64,000 bases of DNA from an uncultured Clostridia bacterium (lineage in GTDB: Bacteria > Bacillota > Clostridia > Christensenellales > Borkfalkiaceae): positions 1 through 64,000 of the forward strand of contig CANRJR010000004.1 of NCBI GenBank assembly GCA_947631005.1. The letters are read 5' to 3'. Shown piece after piece: positions 36,239-45,229 of the stretch. Below the pieces are notes generated by a model, which was given only the letters and a program-made list of their open reading frames with translations, did not search any database and was not told the DNA's origin. The number at the start of each line of letters is the position of its first letter. Position 1 is the stretch's first letter. The position numbers were made by a program, and so were the translations under genes.

Positions 36239-36267
36239 TTGACATTTTTCCCGCGTACGATTATAAT
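36239..36267 (+). promoter_or_regulatory. Promoter of metK
   Basis: TTGACA (36239-36244), 17-bp spacer, TATAAT (36262-36267). The leader is about 28 nt, too short for a SAM riboswitch. Confidence 0.88.
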
Positions 36268-36302
36268 ATACGGGCTAACGTCAACATACGGGAAAAAGGT
36301 CC

Positions 36303-37454
36303 ATGAAAAGATTTTTTACGAGCGAGAGCGTGACGGAGGGGCATCCCGACAAGGTGTGCGACAAGATCTCCGACGCGATATTAGACGAACTTTTGGCGGG
36401 CGACCCCGACGCGCGGAGCGCGGTCGAGTGTTGCGCGGCGTACAATACGCTGTTCATCGCGGGCGAGGTGCGCGCCCGTCACGCGGTCGATTACGAGGCG
36501 GTGGCGCGCAAGGTCATCCGCGACATCGGCTATACCGAGGGGGACTTCGCCTACGATAAATGCCGCATCATCGAACTCATCCACGGGCAGTCCGCGGATA
36601 TCGCGCGCGGGGTCGACCGCGGCGGGAGCGACCCGTTCGAGGGCATCGGTGCGGGCGATCAGGGCATGATGTTCGGCTATGCCTGCCGCGAGACCGAACA
36701 GCTCATGCCGCTTCCCGTCATGCTGGCGCACGCCCTTTCGCGTCGGCTCACCGAGGTGCGCAAGTCGGGCGAGCTGCCCTATCTCCGTCCCGACGGCAAG
36801 ACGCAGGTCACCGTCGAATACGAGGGGAAGCGTCCCGTGCGCGTCTCGACCGTCGTCATCTCCGCACAGCACGAGGACGGCGTGGAACAGGCGCAGATCC
36901 GCAAAGACATGATCGAGCGGGTCGCTACGGTCATTCCCTCCTGCTTCCTCGATGAAAATACCCAATATTACATCAATCCGACGGGCAAATTCGTCATCGG
37001 CGGACCGGAGGGGGATTCCGGGCTCACGGGACGGAAGATCGTCGTCGATACCTACGGCGGGCGTTGCGCCCACGGCGGCGGCGCGTTCTCGGGCAAAGAC
37101 CCCACCAAGGTCGACAGGAGCGCGGCGTATATGGCGCGCTACGTCTGCAAGAACCTCGTTGCGGCGGGGATCGCCGAGGAGGTGGAGATCGAAATCGCCT
37201 ACGCCATCGGCGTTTCGCGTCCCGTTTCGGTGTTCGTCGACAGCTTTGGCACGGGCAAACTTCCCGACGACAAGATCGCGGCGATCGTCGCACGGGAGTT
37301 CGATCTGCGTCCCGCCGCCATCATCAAGACGCTTTCGCTCAACCGTCCCATCTACTTCGATACGGCGGCGTACGGGCATTTCGGGCGCGACGGCTTCCCG
37401 TGGGAGCGCACCAACAGGGCAGACGACCTCAAAAAATACCTGCCGCAAGCGTAA
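36303..37454 (+). CDS. metK: S-adenosylmethionine synthetase
   Basis: Makes SAM from methionine and ATP. 383 residues, normal length. Signatures: [16 protein letters not shown] near the start, [15 protein letters not shown]-binding [14 protein letters not shown], and [16 protein letters not shown], the P-loop-like motif. It starts behind AAAAAGGT. It forms a divergent pair with the radical SAM gene, and is followed 54 bp later by a membrane protein gene. Confidence 0.97.
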   Translation: MKRFFTSESVTEGHPDKVCDKISDAILDELLAGDPDARSAVECCAAYNTLFIAGEVRARHAVDYEAVARKVIRDIGYTEGDFAYDKCRIIELIHGQSADIARGVDRGGSDPFEGIGAGDQGMMFGYACRETEQLMPLPVMLAHALSRRLTEVRKSGELPYLRPDGKTQVTVEYEGKRPVRVSTVVISAQHEDGVEQAQIRKDMIERVATVIPSCFLDENTQYYINPTGKFVIGGPEGDSGLTGRKIVVDTYGGRCAHGGGAFSGKDPTKVDRSAAYMARYVCKNLVAAGIAEEVEIEIAYAIGVSRPVSVFVDSFGTGKLPDDKIAAIVAREFDLRPAAIIKTLSLNRPIYFDTAAYGHFGRDGFPWERTNRADDLKKYLPQA

Positions 37455-37508
37455 ACGTCAACGAAAGAAAACGCGACATAGCGTTTATTGCAACAACAAG
37501 GAGCGGGC

Positions 37509-38216
37509 GTGTTCGGACATCCATTTCTTCACATCCAGCTATTGCAATTCGTGTTCAGCTGCCTCGCCCTGCTCGCCGCGTATGCGACGTGGAAGAACAG
37601 GGTGCTCTCCTTTGTTGCGGTTTACGGCGTTGCGGTGTGGTTTCTCGTGTGGAAATCGATCGAATACGGCGGATCGGGCAGACTGCCCATGGACATCAGC
37701 GCGATCTGCTATTTTTTATACGGTATCGTTGCAATCCTCCCCGTACGTCCCGCCAAGACAGCCGTCGCCCAGATCGCGGCATTGTGCGGGCTCGTCTATT
37801 CGATCTGTATGATGTCGATGCCGCAGATCTTTTTCGCGCGCGACCCCAATCAAGCCGTGGAGTATTTTGCGATCGTCAACCACAGTCTGCTGCTCTTCGG
37901 CGGGCTGGCAATGCTCGGACACATCCGTTTCAAGTGGACAGACGTCTTTTGGACGGTTGCCGTCGTTGGCGCGGTCGCGGCTTATATTGAAATTTGCATC
38001 TCCCTCGGCGTCGAGGAGGGAACGGCAATCTTTTCGCAGATCCTCGACGGATCGGTCATTTTGGTGATTGCGCCGAACTTCTCCATGCGGTGGTGGTATT
38101 ATGTTCTCTATTATACCGTGACGCTCTCGATCTTCGCGCTGTGGATCGCGCTCACCTACGCGCTCAACCGCAGGGCTGCCGCAAAAGTCGGCAAAAGCGG
38201 TTTTTTCGCCGTTTGA
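37509..38216 (+). CDS. YwaF-type integral membrane protein (TIGR02206-like)
   Basis: 235 residues, about seven membrane helices. The family-like features are KSIEYGGSGRLPMDISAICYFLYGIVAIL, the later VNHSLLLFGGLAML, and the NFSMRWWYYVLYYTVTL stretch. Function unknown. I choose the GTG at 37509, 5 bases after AAGGAG; a TTG 21 bases upstream has no ribosome site. It may be co-transcribed with metK, since no terminator separates them. Confidence 0.8.
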   Translation: MFGHPFLHIQLLQFVFSCLALLAAYATWKNRVLSFVAVYGVAVWFLVWKSIEYGGSGRLPMDISAICYFLYGIVAILPVRPAKTAVAQIAALCGLVYSICMMSMPQIFFARDPNQAVEYFAIVNHSLLLFGGLAMLGHIRFKWTDVFWTVAVVGAVAAYIEICISLGVEEGTAIFSQILDGSVILVIAPNFSMRWWYYVLYYTVTLSIFALWIALTYALNRRAAAKVGKSGFFAV

Positions 38217-38508
38217 GAGCAGAGGACGGAAATGGACAAAGGACAATCAAAATAAGGGAGATGTTTCGACTTCGGCTCGCTTCGCTCGCCTCCGCTCAAC
38301 ATGACATATCAGAAACTGTGGGCAGGGCTACTTGACATAACAGAAACTGTGGGAAGCATGACATATTGAGAAGCGAACAGGCGTTCCCAATTTGTCCTTT
38401 CGCCCTGCGGTTTCCGAATGTCATTCGTATCGCCCGCCTGTTCATAACCGCGGTTTTCGATTGGGCAGAAAACGTCGTGCGCCCGCTTCGGCGGGAACGG
38501 AAGAGAAT
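38217..38508. repeat. Intergenic region with short repeats
   Basis: No gene in about 290 bp. It contains two copies of GACATAWCAGAAACTGTGGG (about 38301 and 38334, 33 bp apart), a CGCTTCGCTCGCC-rich stretch (38274-38296), and inverted AAAGGACAA (38238-38246) / TTGTCCTTT (38392-38400) enclosing them. It looks like a small degenerate repeat element. A hairpin CCCGC-TTCG-GCGGG precedes bioY (about 38482-38495). Confidence 0.5.
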
Positions 38509-39057
38509 ATGAAAAACATCAAAAAGAGAAAGAGCGCGGCGCGCGAGGTCGCCTATATCGCCCTCGCCGTTGCATTGATCACGGTATGCGCGTGGATCAC
38601 CGTCCCGCTCGGTCCCGTGCCGTTCACCTTGCAGACGTTCGCCGTCTGCTTCGTCGGGGCGACGCTCGGGCGCAGGGGGGTCGCGGCGGTCTTTACATAT
38701 GTGTTGATGGGGCTCATCGGCATTCCCGTGTTCTCCTCGTTTGGCAGCGGCGTCGGCGCACTGCTCGGACCGACGGGGGGATATCTCTTCGGATTCGTGT
38801 TTGCCGCCCTTCTTCCCGCATTGTCCCGTCTGTTGCCCGTCGCGAACGAATGGGCGCGGGGGGCGGTCTATTATGCCTTTATGTTGCTCGGGCTTGCGGT
38901 CTGCTATTTGTTCGGGACGGTCTGGTTCGTCGTCCTCACGGGGAGCGCGTGGGGGTACGCGCTCGGGCTGTGCGTTCTGCCGTTTCTCCTGCCCGACGCG
39001 GGGAAGCTCGCCGTCGCCGCCCTGTTATCCGTCCGCCTCGGGAAATATGTGTATTAG
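38509..39057 (+). CDS. bioY: Biotin transporter substrate-binding protein BioY
   Basis: 182 residues, six membrane helices, the S component of an ECF-type biotin importer. Family features: EVAYIALAVALITVCAWITVPLGPVPFTLQTFAV near the start, LGRRGVAAVFTYVLMGLIGIPVFSSF, and GPTGGYLFGFVFAA. The energy-coupling ATPases and EcfT are not in the window. It starts behind GGAAGAG. Residues before MKNIKKRK in the open frame are non-coding. Confidence 0.93.
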   Translation: MKNIKKRKSAAREVAYIALAVALITVCAWITVPLGPVPFTLQTFAVCFVGATLGRRGVAAVFTYVLMGLIGIPVFSSFGSGVGALLGPTGGYLFGFVFAALLPALSRLLPVANEWARGAVYYAFMLLGLAVCYLFGTVWFVVLTGSAWGYALGLCVLPFLLPDAGKLAVAALLSVRLGKYVY

Positions 39058-39060
39058 ACG

Positions 39061-39084
39061 CACCGCCTTTGGGCGGTGTTTTTT
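39061..39084 (+). terminator. Intrinsic terminator of bioY
   Basis: CACCGCC (39061-39067), loop TTTG, GGCGGTG (39072-39078), then six T's. Confidence 0.92.
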
Positions 39085-39094
39085 CGCAAAACTC

Positions 39095-39123
39095 TTGCGC
39101 GGCGCGAAAGAGTGTGCTATAAT
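39095..39123 (+). promoter_or_regulatory. Promoter of the first GH51 gene
   Basis: TTGCGC (39095-39100), 17-bp spacer, TATAAT (39118-39123). Confidence 0.75.
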
Positions 39124-39152
39124 ATGGAAAACCTGTATTGGGGGAAAACAAG

Positions 39153-41402
39153 ATGAAAAAGATCATGTACGGTCTGCTGACCGCAACGCTCGCGTGCTCG
39201 GTCGCCCTGTCGGCGGCTTGCGCGGGGGGCGGCGGCGTGAAGAAGAGCGGCAAGGCGCACGGCACGCCCGACGCGACCATCGAACTGCGCGAAACGCCGC
39301 AGACTTCGTCGACGGAGATCTCCGACGAGCTGTTCGGCGTGTTCCTCGAAGATATCAACTATACTTCGCAGGCGATGGACGACAATTTGATCGCCAACGG
39401 CTCGTTTGAGGGCGGCGTAAGCGGGACGCAATCCCGCTGGGACAGCTCGCTCACGCTTTCGGCGGCGAACACGGGCGGGATCTCCGAATCCGCGCCCAAG
39501 TACGCCACGGTTACCGCGCAGGCGGGCAAGAAGCTCTACAATCTCGGCTACGACCATGTTCCGATCGCCGTGGAGAAGGACGTAGAGTACGTCTTTTCGG
39601 CGTTCATCCGCGCCGACGATTACGAGGGGGACGTCACCGTCCGCGTGAGCGACGGCACGAAGAATTACCTCGAAAAGACCATCCATGTAAAGAAGAGCGC
39701 GTCGTGGGTCAAGTACGAAACGACGGCGGCGGCGACGGAGAGCTGTGCCGAGGATCTGCAAGCCGAAATCGAGTTTGCGGCGGCGGGGACGCTCTCGCTC
39801 GACGGCGTTCAGCTCGTCACCAAAGACGCGACCGCGGGGATCAAGAACTACGTCTATGAGGCGATCGAGGGGCTGTCTCCCAAGTTTGTGCGCTTCCCCG
39901 GCGGGTGCATCATCGAGGGGAAAGACGAGCAGACGGCGTACGATTGGAAAAATTCCATCGGCGCGCTCGCCAAGGAGGGCGACGACACCGTCCCCGAACT
40001 CACCTACACCAAGAACGTCGACGGCGTGGAAACCGAGGTCACCACGCGCGGCGAGGAAGTGACGAGAAAGCCCAACACCGACCTGTGGAAGCGTTCGGAA
40101 TATTACGAGATGGAGTACGGCGTGGGGTTCTACGAATATTTCCTGCTCTGCGACGCGCTCGGCGCGAGCCCCATTCCCATCCTCAACTGCGGTTACAGCT
40201 GTATGATCCAGACGGCGGCTGTGGGCACAGGGACGGAGCTCAAAGGCAGACACGGGAACGGCGTAAGCGACTACATTCAAGACGCGCTCGACCTCGTTGC
40301 CTTCGCCAACGGCAAGACCGATTCGGCGGACGCGAACGAAGCCTATTGGGCGAACGTTCGGAAAGATATGGGGCACGCCGAACCTTTCAACGTGAAATAC
40401 CTCGGCATCGGGAACGAGCAGTGGGGGACGTACTTCACCAACTTCTACGAGAAATTCGTCGAGGCGTTCAAGGAAGCGGCGAAAACCGATCCCATTTACG
40501 GCGGGGTTCAGCTCATCGTCGGCAACGGTCCGAACTTCGCCGACTGCCAAAACATCATGACGGGCGTGTCGGGCACGGCTTACCGCGCGGCGTCGCGATA
40601 TAAGAACACGGGGAAGATCTCCAAGATCTCCGAGTACGGCATCGTCGACCAGCACTACTACATGAATTACGTCGATTTCTTCATGAATACCGACCTCTAC
40701 GACAACTACACGCGGGGCGGCGACAACGGCTACGACGTGTTCCTCGGCGAATATTCCGCCAACCAGGCGGTTTCGGTGCAGGCGGCGGGCGAGTTTGCTT
40801 TCACGCACAATAATTGGCTCACCGCGCTCTCCGAGGCGGCGTACATGACGGGGCTTGAACGCAACGGCGACGTTGTGAAGCTCGCGGCATACGCGCCCAT
40901 GTTCGGGCTGTCCGCAAAGGGCGGCGCGGACGACGCCTCCAACCAGTGGCCCGCCGACATGATGTTCTTCACCAATACCGAGATCCTGCGCACGCCCAAC
41001 TACTACGTCCAGCAGATCTTTGCGCAGAATTTGGGCGACAAGACGCTCCGCAGCAAACTCACGAGCGCGGCGCGCACCGCTTTCGTCAACGTGGGCGGGC
41101 AGACCACCAACGTGTCGTCGCTCTACGAGGTCGTGTCGTACGACGACGAGACGGGCGACGTTATCGTGAAGATCGTCAACGCGGGCGGCGTGGACTTGAA
41201 GATCAACATCGACCTCACCGATATTGCGGTGCAGCCGTCGGGCGACGGCGTGATCCTCCGCGGCGCAACGTACGACGCGGTGAACGTGTTGGGCGACGAG
41301 AGCGTCGTACCCGAGAAATTGAGCATTTCGGGCGTCAAATCCAAGTTCGGCTACGTCGCCGACCGGTACAGCGTCTCCATTCTGCGCCTGCACACCAAGT
41401 GA
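39153..41402 (+). CDS. Exported GH51-type alpha-L-arabinofuranosidase
   Basis: 749 residues. An export signal ends in LSAAC (Cys about 27), a plausible lipobox. A carbohydrate-binding-like beta domain (about 70-230) precedes the GH51 barrel. The acid/base glutamate is E422 in IGNEQWG and the nucleophile E533 in FLGEYSANQ; KFVRFPGGCIIEG and DGNLWKR-like regions are also typical. A C-terminal beta domain follows. It would release arabinose from plant arabinans or arabinoxylans at the cell surface. It is a close paralogue of the next gene, but each has its own promoter and terminator. Confidence 0.9.
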   Translation: MKKIMYGLLTATLACSVALSAACAGGGGVKKSGKAHGTPDATIELRETPQTSSTEISDELFGVFLEDINYTSQAMDDNLIANGSFEGGVSGTQSRWDSSLTLSAANTGGISESAPKYATVTAQAGKKLYNLGYDHVPIAVEKDVEYVFSAFIRADDYEGDVTVRVSDGTKNYLEKTIHVKKSASWVKYETTAAATESCAEDLQAEIEFAAAGTLSLDGVQLVTKDATAGIKNYVYEAIEGLSPKFVRFPGGCIIEGKDEQTAYDWKNSIGALAKEGDDTVPELTYTKNVDGVETEVTTRGEEVTRKPNTDLWKRSEYYEMEYGVGFYEYFLLCDALGASPIPILNCGYSCMIQTAAVGTGTELKGRHGNGVSDYIQDALDLVAFANGKTDSADANEAYWANVRKDMGHAEPFNVKYLGIGNEQWGTYFTNFYEKFVEAFKEAAKTDPIYGGVQLIVGNGPNFADCQNIMTGVSGTAYRAASRYKNTGKISKISEYGIVDQHYYMNYVDFFMNTDLYDNYTRGGDNGYDVFLGEYSANQAVSVQAAGEFAFTHNNWLTALSEAAYMTGLERNGDVVKLAAYAPMFGLSAKGGADDASNQWPADMMFFTNTEILRTPNYYVQQIFAQNLGDKTLRSKLTSAARTAFVNVGGQTTNVSSLYEVVSYDDETGDVIVKIVNAGGVDLKINIDLTDIAVQPSGDGVILRGATYDAVNVLGDESVVPEKLSISGVKSKFGYVADRYSVSILRLHTK

Positions 41403-41434
41403 TCCGTCGTTCAGGGTCTGAAAGAACGAACAGC

Positions 41435-41465
41435 GAGCCCGCTTCCCCGTGAAGCGGGCTCTTTT
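41435..41465 (+). terminator. Intrinsic terminator of the first GH51 gene
   Basis: Eleven-bp stem GAGCCCGCTTC (41435-41445) / GAAGCGGGCTC (41451-41461), then TTTT. Confidence 0.88.
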
Positions 41466-41556
41466 CGCGCGACCGTGCGGCATGAACAAAACGATCGTTT
41501 TTCGAACCGCCGTGTCGCGTTTCCCTAAAAATTTTATTGAGATTTTTCTGAAACTA

Positions 41557-41585
41557 TTGACTTTCTTCCAAAACAATACTATAAT
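41557..41585 (+). promoter_or_regulatory. Promoter of the second GH51 gene
   Basis: TTGACT (41557-41562), 17-bp spacer, TATAAT (41580-41585). Confidence 0.85.
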
Positions 41586-41614
41586 GAAGCAAATCACCGA
41601 AAAGGGGGAAAGCA

Positions 41615-43879
41615 ATGAAAAAGGTACTGACAATGGTTCTCGCGGGCGCGATGGCGTGTTCCGTGGGGATCGCGGCGGCGGGGTGCGGCAAGAGCGCGAA
41701 GGCGTTTTCCGACCCGCAGGCGATATTGACCGCGGGAGAGCTCTCCGCCAAGACGCAGATCTCCGACGAGCTGTTCGGTATTTTCCTCGAAGATATCAAC
41801 TATACGTCGCAGGTCATGGACGCGAACCTCATCCCGAACGGCTCGTTCGAAGGGATCACCGCGTATCCGTATAACAAGCTCTGGCAGGGGAACGCGTCGC
41901 TCTCGAAAGGGACGGACGGCTTTGCCGAATCCGCGCCCAACTACGCCAAACTCGACGTGGAAGCGGGCGATTACCTCTCTAACGCGGGATACGACTATGT
42001 GCAATACGCCGTTGAAAAGGGCGTGAAATACACGTTCTCGGCGTTCATCCGCGCCGACAACTACCAAGGACCGATCGAGTTCAAGCTCGTCGACAAGGAG
42101 AACACGGCGGTGCTCGAAGGCAAGGTCGACGTGAAGAAGAGCGACAAGTGGGTCAAATACGTTTCGACCGTGAAGGCGGGCACGACGGCGACGGAGGGGC
42201 TCTCCTTTGAGCTCGACTTCCCCTCCTCGGGTTCGCTCGGGGTAGACGGCGTAAAGCTTGTCACTTCGGAATCGACGGGCGGGATCAAGAATTATGTGTA
42301 CGACGCGCTCGCGGCGTTGAAGCCGAAGTTCGTGCGTTTCCCCGGCGGGTGCATCATCGAGGGGATCGACGACGAGATCGTCTACGATTGGAAAAATTCC
42401 ATCGGCGCGCTCGCAAAGGACGGCGACGACACCGTCCCCGCGCTCACCTATATGCAGAACGTCGACGGCGTGGAGAGCGAGGTCACAACGCGCGGCGAGC
42501 CGCTCACGCGCAAGCCGAACGGCGATTTGTGGCAGGGCGCGCCCTACTATGCCATGGAGTACGGCGTGGGCTTCTACGAATATTTCATCCTCTGCGAAGA
42601 GCTCGGCGCGAGCCCCATTCCCATTCTCAACTGCGGCGCGCTCTGCATGGGACGTACGGGCGGGGTCGCCAAGCCGCTTGCGGGCAGACACGGAAACGGC
42701 GTGAAAGACTTCATCCAAGACGCGCTCGACCTCGTGGCGTTCGCCAACGGCAAGACCGATTCGGCGGATGAAAACGAAGCCTATTGGGCGAACGTCCGAA
42801 AAGATATGGGACACGCCGAACCGTTCAACGTAAAATATCTCGGCATCGGAAACGAGCAGTGGGGCGGCTATTACAGCTACTACGAGCAGTTCCTCGCGGC
42901 GTTCAAGGAGGCGGCGAAAACCAATCCCATTTACGGCGCGGTACAGCCCATCGTGGGGTGCGGCACGCAGTTCCACGACACGCAGTTTGTGAACGGCGAC
43001 GGGCTCGCGCTTGCCGCGTCCAAGGCGTACCGCAGGGCGGGCAACATCGACAAGCTCTCGGAGTACGGCATCGTCGATCATCACTACTATCTCAATTATT
43101 ACGACTTCCTGCACTTCGCGGGCGCGAACATGACCTATAACAAGTACAGCCGCGAAGAGAACGACAAGTACGAAGTGTTCGTCGGCGAATATTCGGCGAA
43201 CGAACCCAATACGCGTTACGTCGGCGCGAACGGCACGGTCAACACGGCGGGGACGGCGGCTCTGCAAATGCCCGCGCCCATGAACAGCTGGATCACCGCG
43301 CTCTCCGAGGCGGCGTATATGACGGGTCTCGAACGCAACGGCGACGTTGTGAAGCTCGCGGCATACGCGCCCGTGTTCGGCGTATGCGGCAAGGAGGAAA
43401 AGGACGACATCGCCAACCAGTGGGACGTCGACATGATGTACTTCACCAACACCGAACTTCTGCTCACGCCCAACTACTACGTCCAGCAGATCTTCGCGCC
43501 CAATACGGGGACGCACGTTTTAACGAGCTCGGTGGAGTATAGGGGCATCGCCGCGACGTACGGTTTGCCGAGTTTGGCGGCGGGCGTGCAAGACATCGAA
43601 CGGCTGTTCACCGTCGTTTCTTACGACGAGACGACGGGCGATATCATCGTGAAGATCGTCAACGCGGGCGCGGAGGAAGTCAAGCTCAACGTCGACCTCG
43701 GCGGGACGAAAGTGAAGTCGTCGGCAAGCGTTACGAGCATCGCCGCGCCGATGTACGCCGTAAACACGCTCACGCAAACGAACGTGCAGCCGAAAACCTC
43801 CAAACTCTCGGGTGTGAGACCGGTGTTCGGCTATGCGGCGGAACCGTTCAGCGTCTCCATCATCCGTATTCCCACCTAA
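41615..43879 (+). CDS. Exported GH51-type alpha-L-arabinofuranosidase, paralogue
   Basis: 754 residues, same architecture as the previous gene: signal peptide with a lipobox-like AAAGC (Cys about 26), N-terminal beta domain, GH51 barrel with acid/base E414 (IGNEQWG) and nucleophile E525 (FVGEYSAN), then a beta domain. Long stretches match its neighbour, for example VRFPGGCIIEG and FANGKTDSADENEAYWANVRKDMGHAEPFNVKYLGIG, showing tandem duplication followed by divergence mainly in the N-terminal domain, which suggests different targeting or substrate. The ribosome site is GGGGGAAAG. Confidence 0.9.
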   Translation: MKKVLTMVLAGAMACSVGIAAAGCGKSAKAFSDPQAILTAGELSAKTQISDELFGIFLEDINYTSQVMDANLIPNGSFEGITAYPYNKLWQGNASLSKGTDGFAESAPNYAKLDVEAGDYLSNAGYDYVQYAVEKGVKYTFSAFIRADNYQGPIEFKLVDKENTAVLEGKVDVKKSDKWVKYVSTVKAGTTATEGLSFELDFPSSGSLGVDGVKLVTSESTGGIKNYVYDALAALKPKFVRFPGGCIIEGIDDEIVYDWKNSIGALAKDGDDTVPALTYMQNVDGVESEVTTRGEPLTRKPNGDLWQGAPYYAMEYGVGFYEYFILCEELGASPIPILNCGALCMGRTGGVAKPLAGRHGNGVKDFIQDALDLVAFANGKTDSADENEAYWANVRKDMGHAEPFNVKYLGIGNEQWGGYYSYYEQFLAAFKEAAKTNPIYGAVQPIVGCGTQFHDTQFVNGDGLALAASKAYRRAGNIDKLSEYGIVDHHYYLNYYDFLHFAGANMTYNKYSREENDKYEVFVGEYSANEPNTRYVGANGTVNTAGTAALQMPAPMNSWITALSEAAYMTGLERNGDVVKLAAYAPVFGVCGKEEKDDIANQWDVDMMYFTNTELLLTPNYYVQQIFAPNTGTHVLTSSVEYRGIAATYGLPSLAAGVQDIERLFTVVSYDETTGDIIVKIVNAGAEEVKLNVDLGGTKVKSSASVTSIAAPMYAVNTLTQTNVQPKTSKLSGVRPVFGYAAEPFSVSIIRIPT

Positions 43880-43900
43880 CAAAAAAACCGATGAAAAAAG

Positions 43901-43927
43901 GGTCGCCTGCGGGCGGCTCTTTTTTTG
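43901..43927 (+). terminator. Intrinsic terminator of the second GH51 gene
   Basis: GC-rich stem GTCGCC / GGCGGC (with one G:T) followed by seven T's. Confidence 0.8.
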
Positions 43928-43935
43928 CGTTTTGC

Positions 43936-43964
43936 TTGACGGCGAGGATCGTTTCGTGTATAAT
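43936..43964 (+). promoter_or_regulatory. Promoter of the malic enzyme gene
   Basis: TTGACG (43936-43941), 17-bp spacer, TATAAT (43959-43964). Confidence 0.85.
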
Positions 43965-43987
43965 GGCGTGCGGAAAAGGAGTTTTTT

Positions 43988-45160
43988 ATGAATTACAGAG
44001 AAGAATCTTTGAAGTTGCACGAACAGTGGCGGGGGAAGATCGAGGTGGTTTCGCGCGTCGACGTGTCCACCCGCGAAAAACTCTCGCTCGCCTACACCCC
44101 AGGCGTTGCAGAGCCCTGTCTCGCCATTCAAAAGGACGCGGAAAAGAGCTTCGAGCTCACCCGCAGGTGGAACACCGTCCCCGTCATCACGGACGGCACG
44201 GCGGTGTTGGGGCTCGGCGACATCGGACCGGAGGCTGGCATGCCCGTCATGGAGGGCAAATGCGCCCTCTTCAAGAGCTTCGGCGGCGTAGACGCCATTC
44301 CCATTTGCATCCGTTCCAAAGATACCGACGAGATCGTCCGCACCGTCGAGCTCATCGCGGGATCGTTCGGGGGGATCAACCTCGAAGATATCGCCGCGCC
44401 CCGTTGTTTCGAGATCGAACGCCGTCTCAAAGAGGACCTCGATATCCCCGTCTTTCACGACGACCAGCACGGGACGGCGGTCGTTACGGCGGCGGCACTT
44501 CTGAACGCCGTAAAGCTGACGGGAAAGCGGCTCGAAACACTCGAAATCGTCATCAACGGCGCGGGCGCGGCGGGCATCGCCATCGCGAAATATCTCTTAA
44601 AACTCGGCGTGGGCGGCGTGACCCTGTGCGACAGCCGCGGCGTGATTTGCGAGGGGGACGGGCGGCTCAATCCCGCCAAGCGGGAGATCGCGGCAGTCAC
44701 CAACCGCCGCCGCTTGCAGGGCGGGCTCGCCGACGCGATGAAAGACGCCGACGTGTTCATCGGCGTGTCCGTCGCGAACTGCGTCACCCGCGACATGGTA
44801 GCCTCCATGCACCCCGATCCCATCGTGTTCACCTGCGCCAATCCCGTTCCCGAGATCGCGCGGGAGGACGCGCTCGAAGCGGGGGCGGCGGTCGTGGGGA
44901 CGGGCTCGTCCGAGAAGCCCAACCAGATCAACAACGTGCTCGTGTTCCCGGGGATCTTCCGCGGCGCGCTCGACGTGCGCGCCCGCGATATCAACTTCGA
45001 AATGATGTTCGCGGCGAGCAGGGCGATCGCGGCGTGCGTGTCGGAGCGCGAGCTCACGCCCGACTACATTTTGCCCTACGCCTACGAACAGCGCGCCCAC
45101 GACGCGGTGGCGCAGGCGGTTGCGGAGGCGGCTCGCCGCACGGGCGTCGCACGCAAATAA
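43988..45160 (+). CDS. NAD(P)-dependent malic enzyme
   Basis: Oxidatively decarboxylates malate to pyruvate. 390 residues, the short bacterial type. The catalytic tyrosine is in AYTPGVAEPC and the lysine in MEGKCALFKSFGGVDA. Metal-binding acidic residues lie in DIAAPRCFEIERRL and FHDDQHGTA. The nucleotide-binding Rossmann motif is INGAGAAGIAIAKYLL, followed by CDSRGVICEGD. It begins behind AAGGAG. With fumarase in this window it would route C4 acids to pyruvate. Confidence 0.94.
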   Translation: MNYREESLKLHEQWRGKIEVVSRVDVSTREKLSLAYTPGVAEPCLAIQKDAEKSFELTRRWNTVPVITDGTAVLGLGDIGPEAGMPVMEGKCALFKSFGGVDAIPICIRSKDTDEIVRTVELIAGSFGGINLEDIAAPRCFEIERRLKEDLDIPVFHDDQHGTAVVTAAALLNAVKLTGKRLETLEIVINGAGAAGIAIAKYLLKLGVGGVTLCDSRGVICEGDGRLNPAKREIAAVTNRRRLQGGLADAMKDADVFIGVSVANCVTRDMVASMHPDPIVFTCANPVPEIAREDALEAGAAVVGTGSSEKPNQINNVLVFPGIFRGALDVRARDINFEMMFAASRAIAACVSERELTPDYILPYAYEQRAHDAVAQAVAEAARRTGVARK

Positions 45161-45175
45161 CGCGAATACGGTCAA

Positions 45176-45217
45176 AAAAGAGCGGTGGACGGAACATGTT
45201 CCGTCCACCGCTCTTTT
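45176..45217. terminator. Perfect 42-bp palindromic bidirectional terminator
   Basis: Each 21-bp arm begins AAAAGAGCGGTGG and meets at the centre ACATGT; the outer A and T runs make it work on both strands. It separates the malic enzyme gene from the converging ABC/lipoprotein operon. Confidence 0.92.
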
Positions 45218-45229
45218 GTAACAACGGTT

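Noticed and set aside
36268..36302. SAM riboswitch ahead of metK
   Set aside because: The leader is only about 28-35 nt and has no SAM-I-like helices.
39117..41633. An 838-codon minus-strand open frame opposite the first GH51 gene
   Set aside because: It is antisense to an intact enzyme gene and has no recognisable domain or ribosome site.
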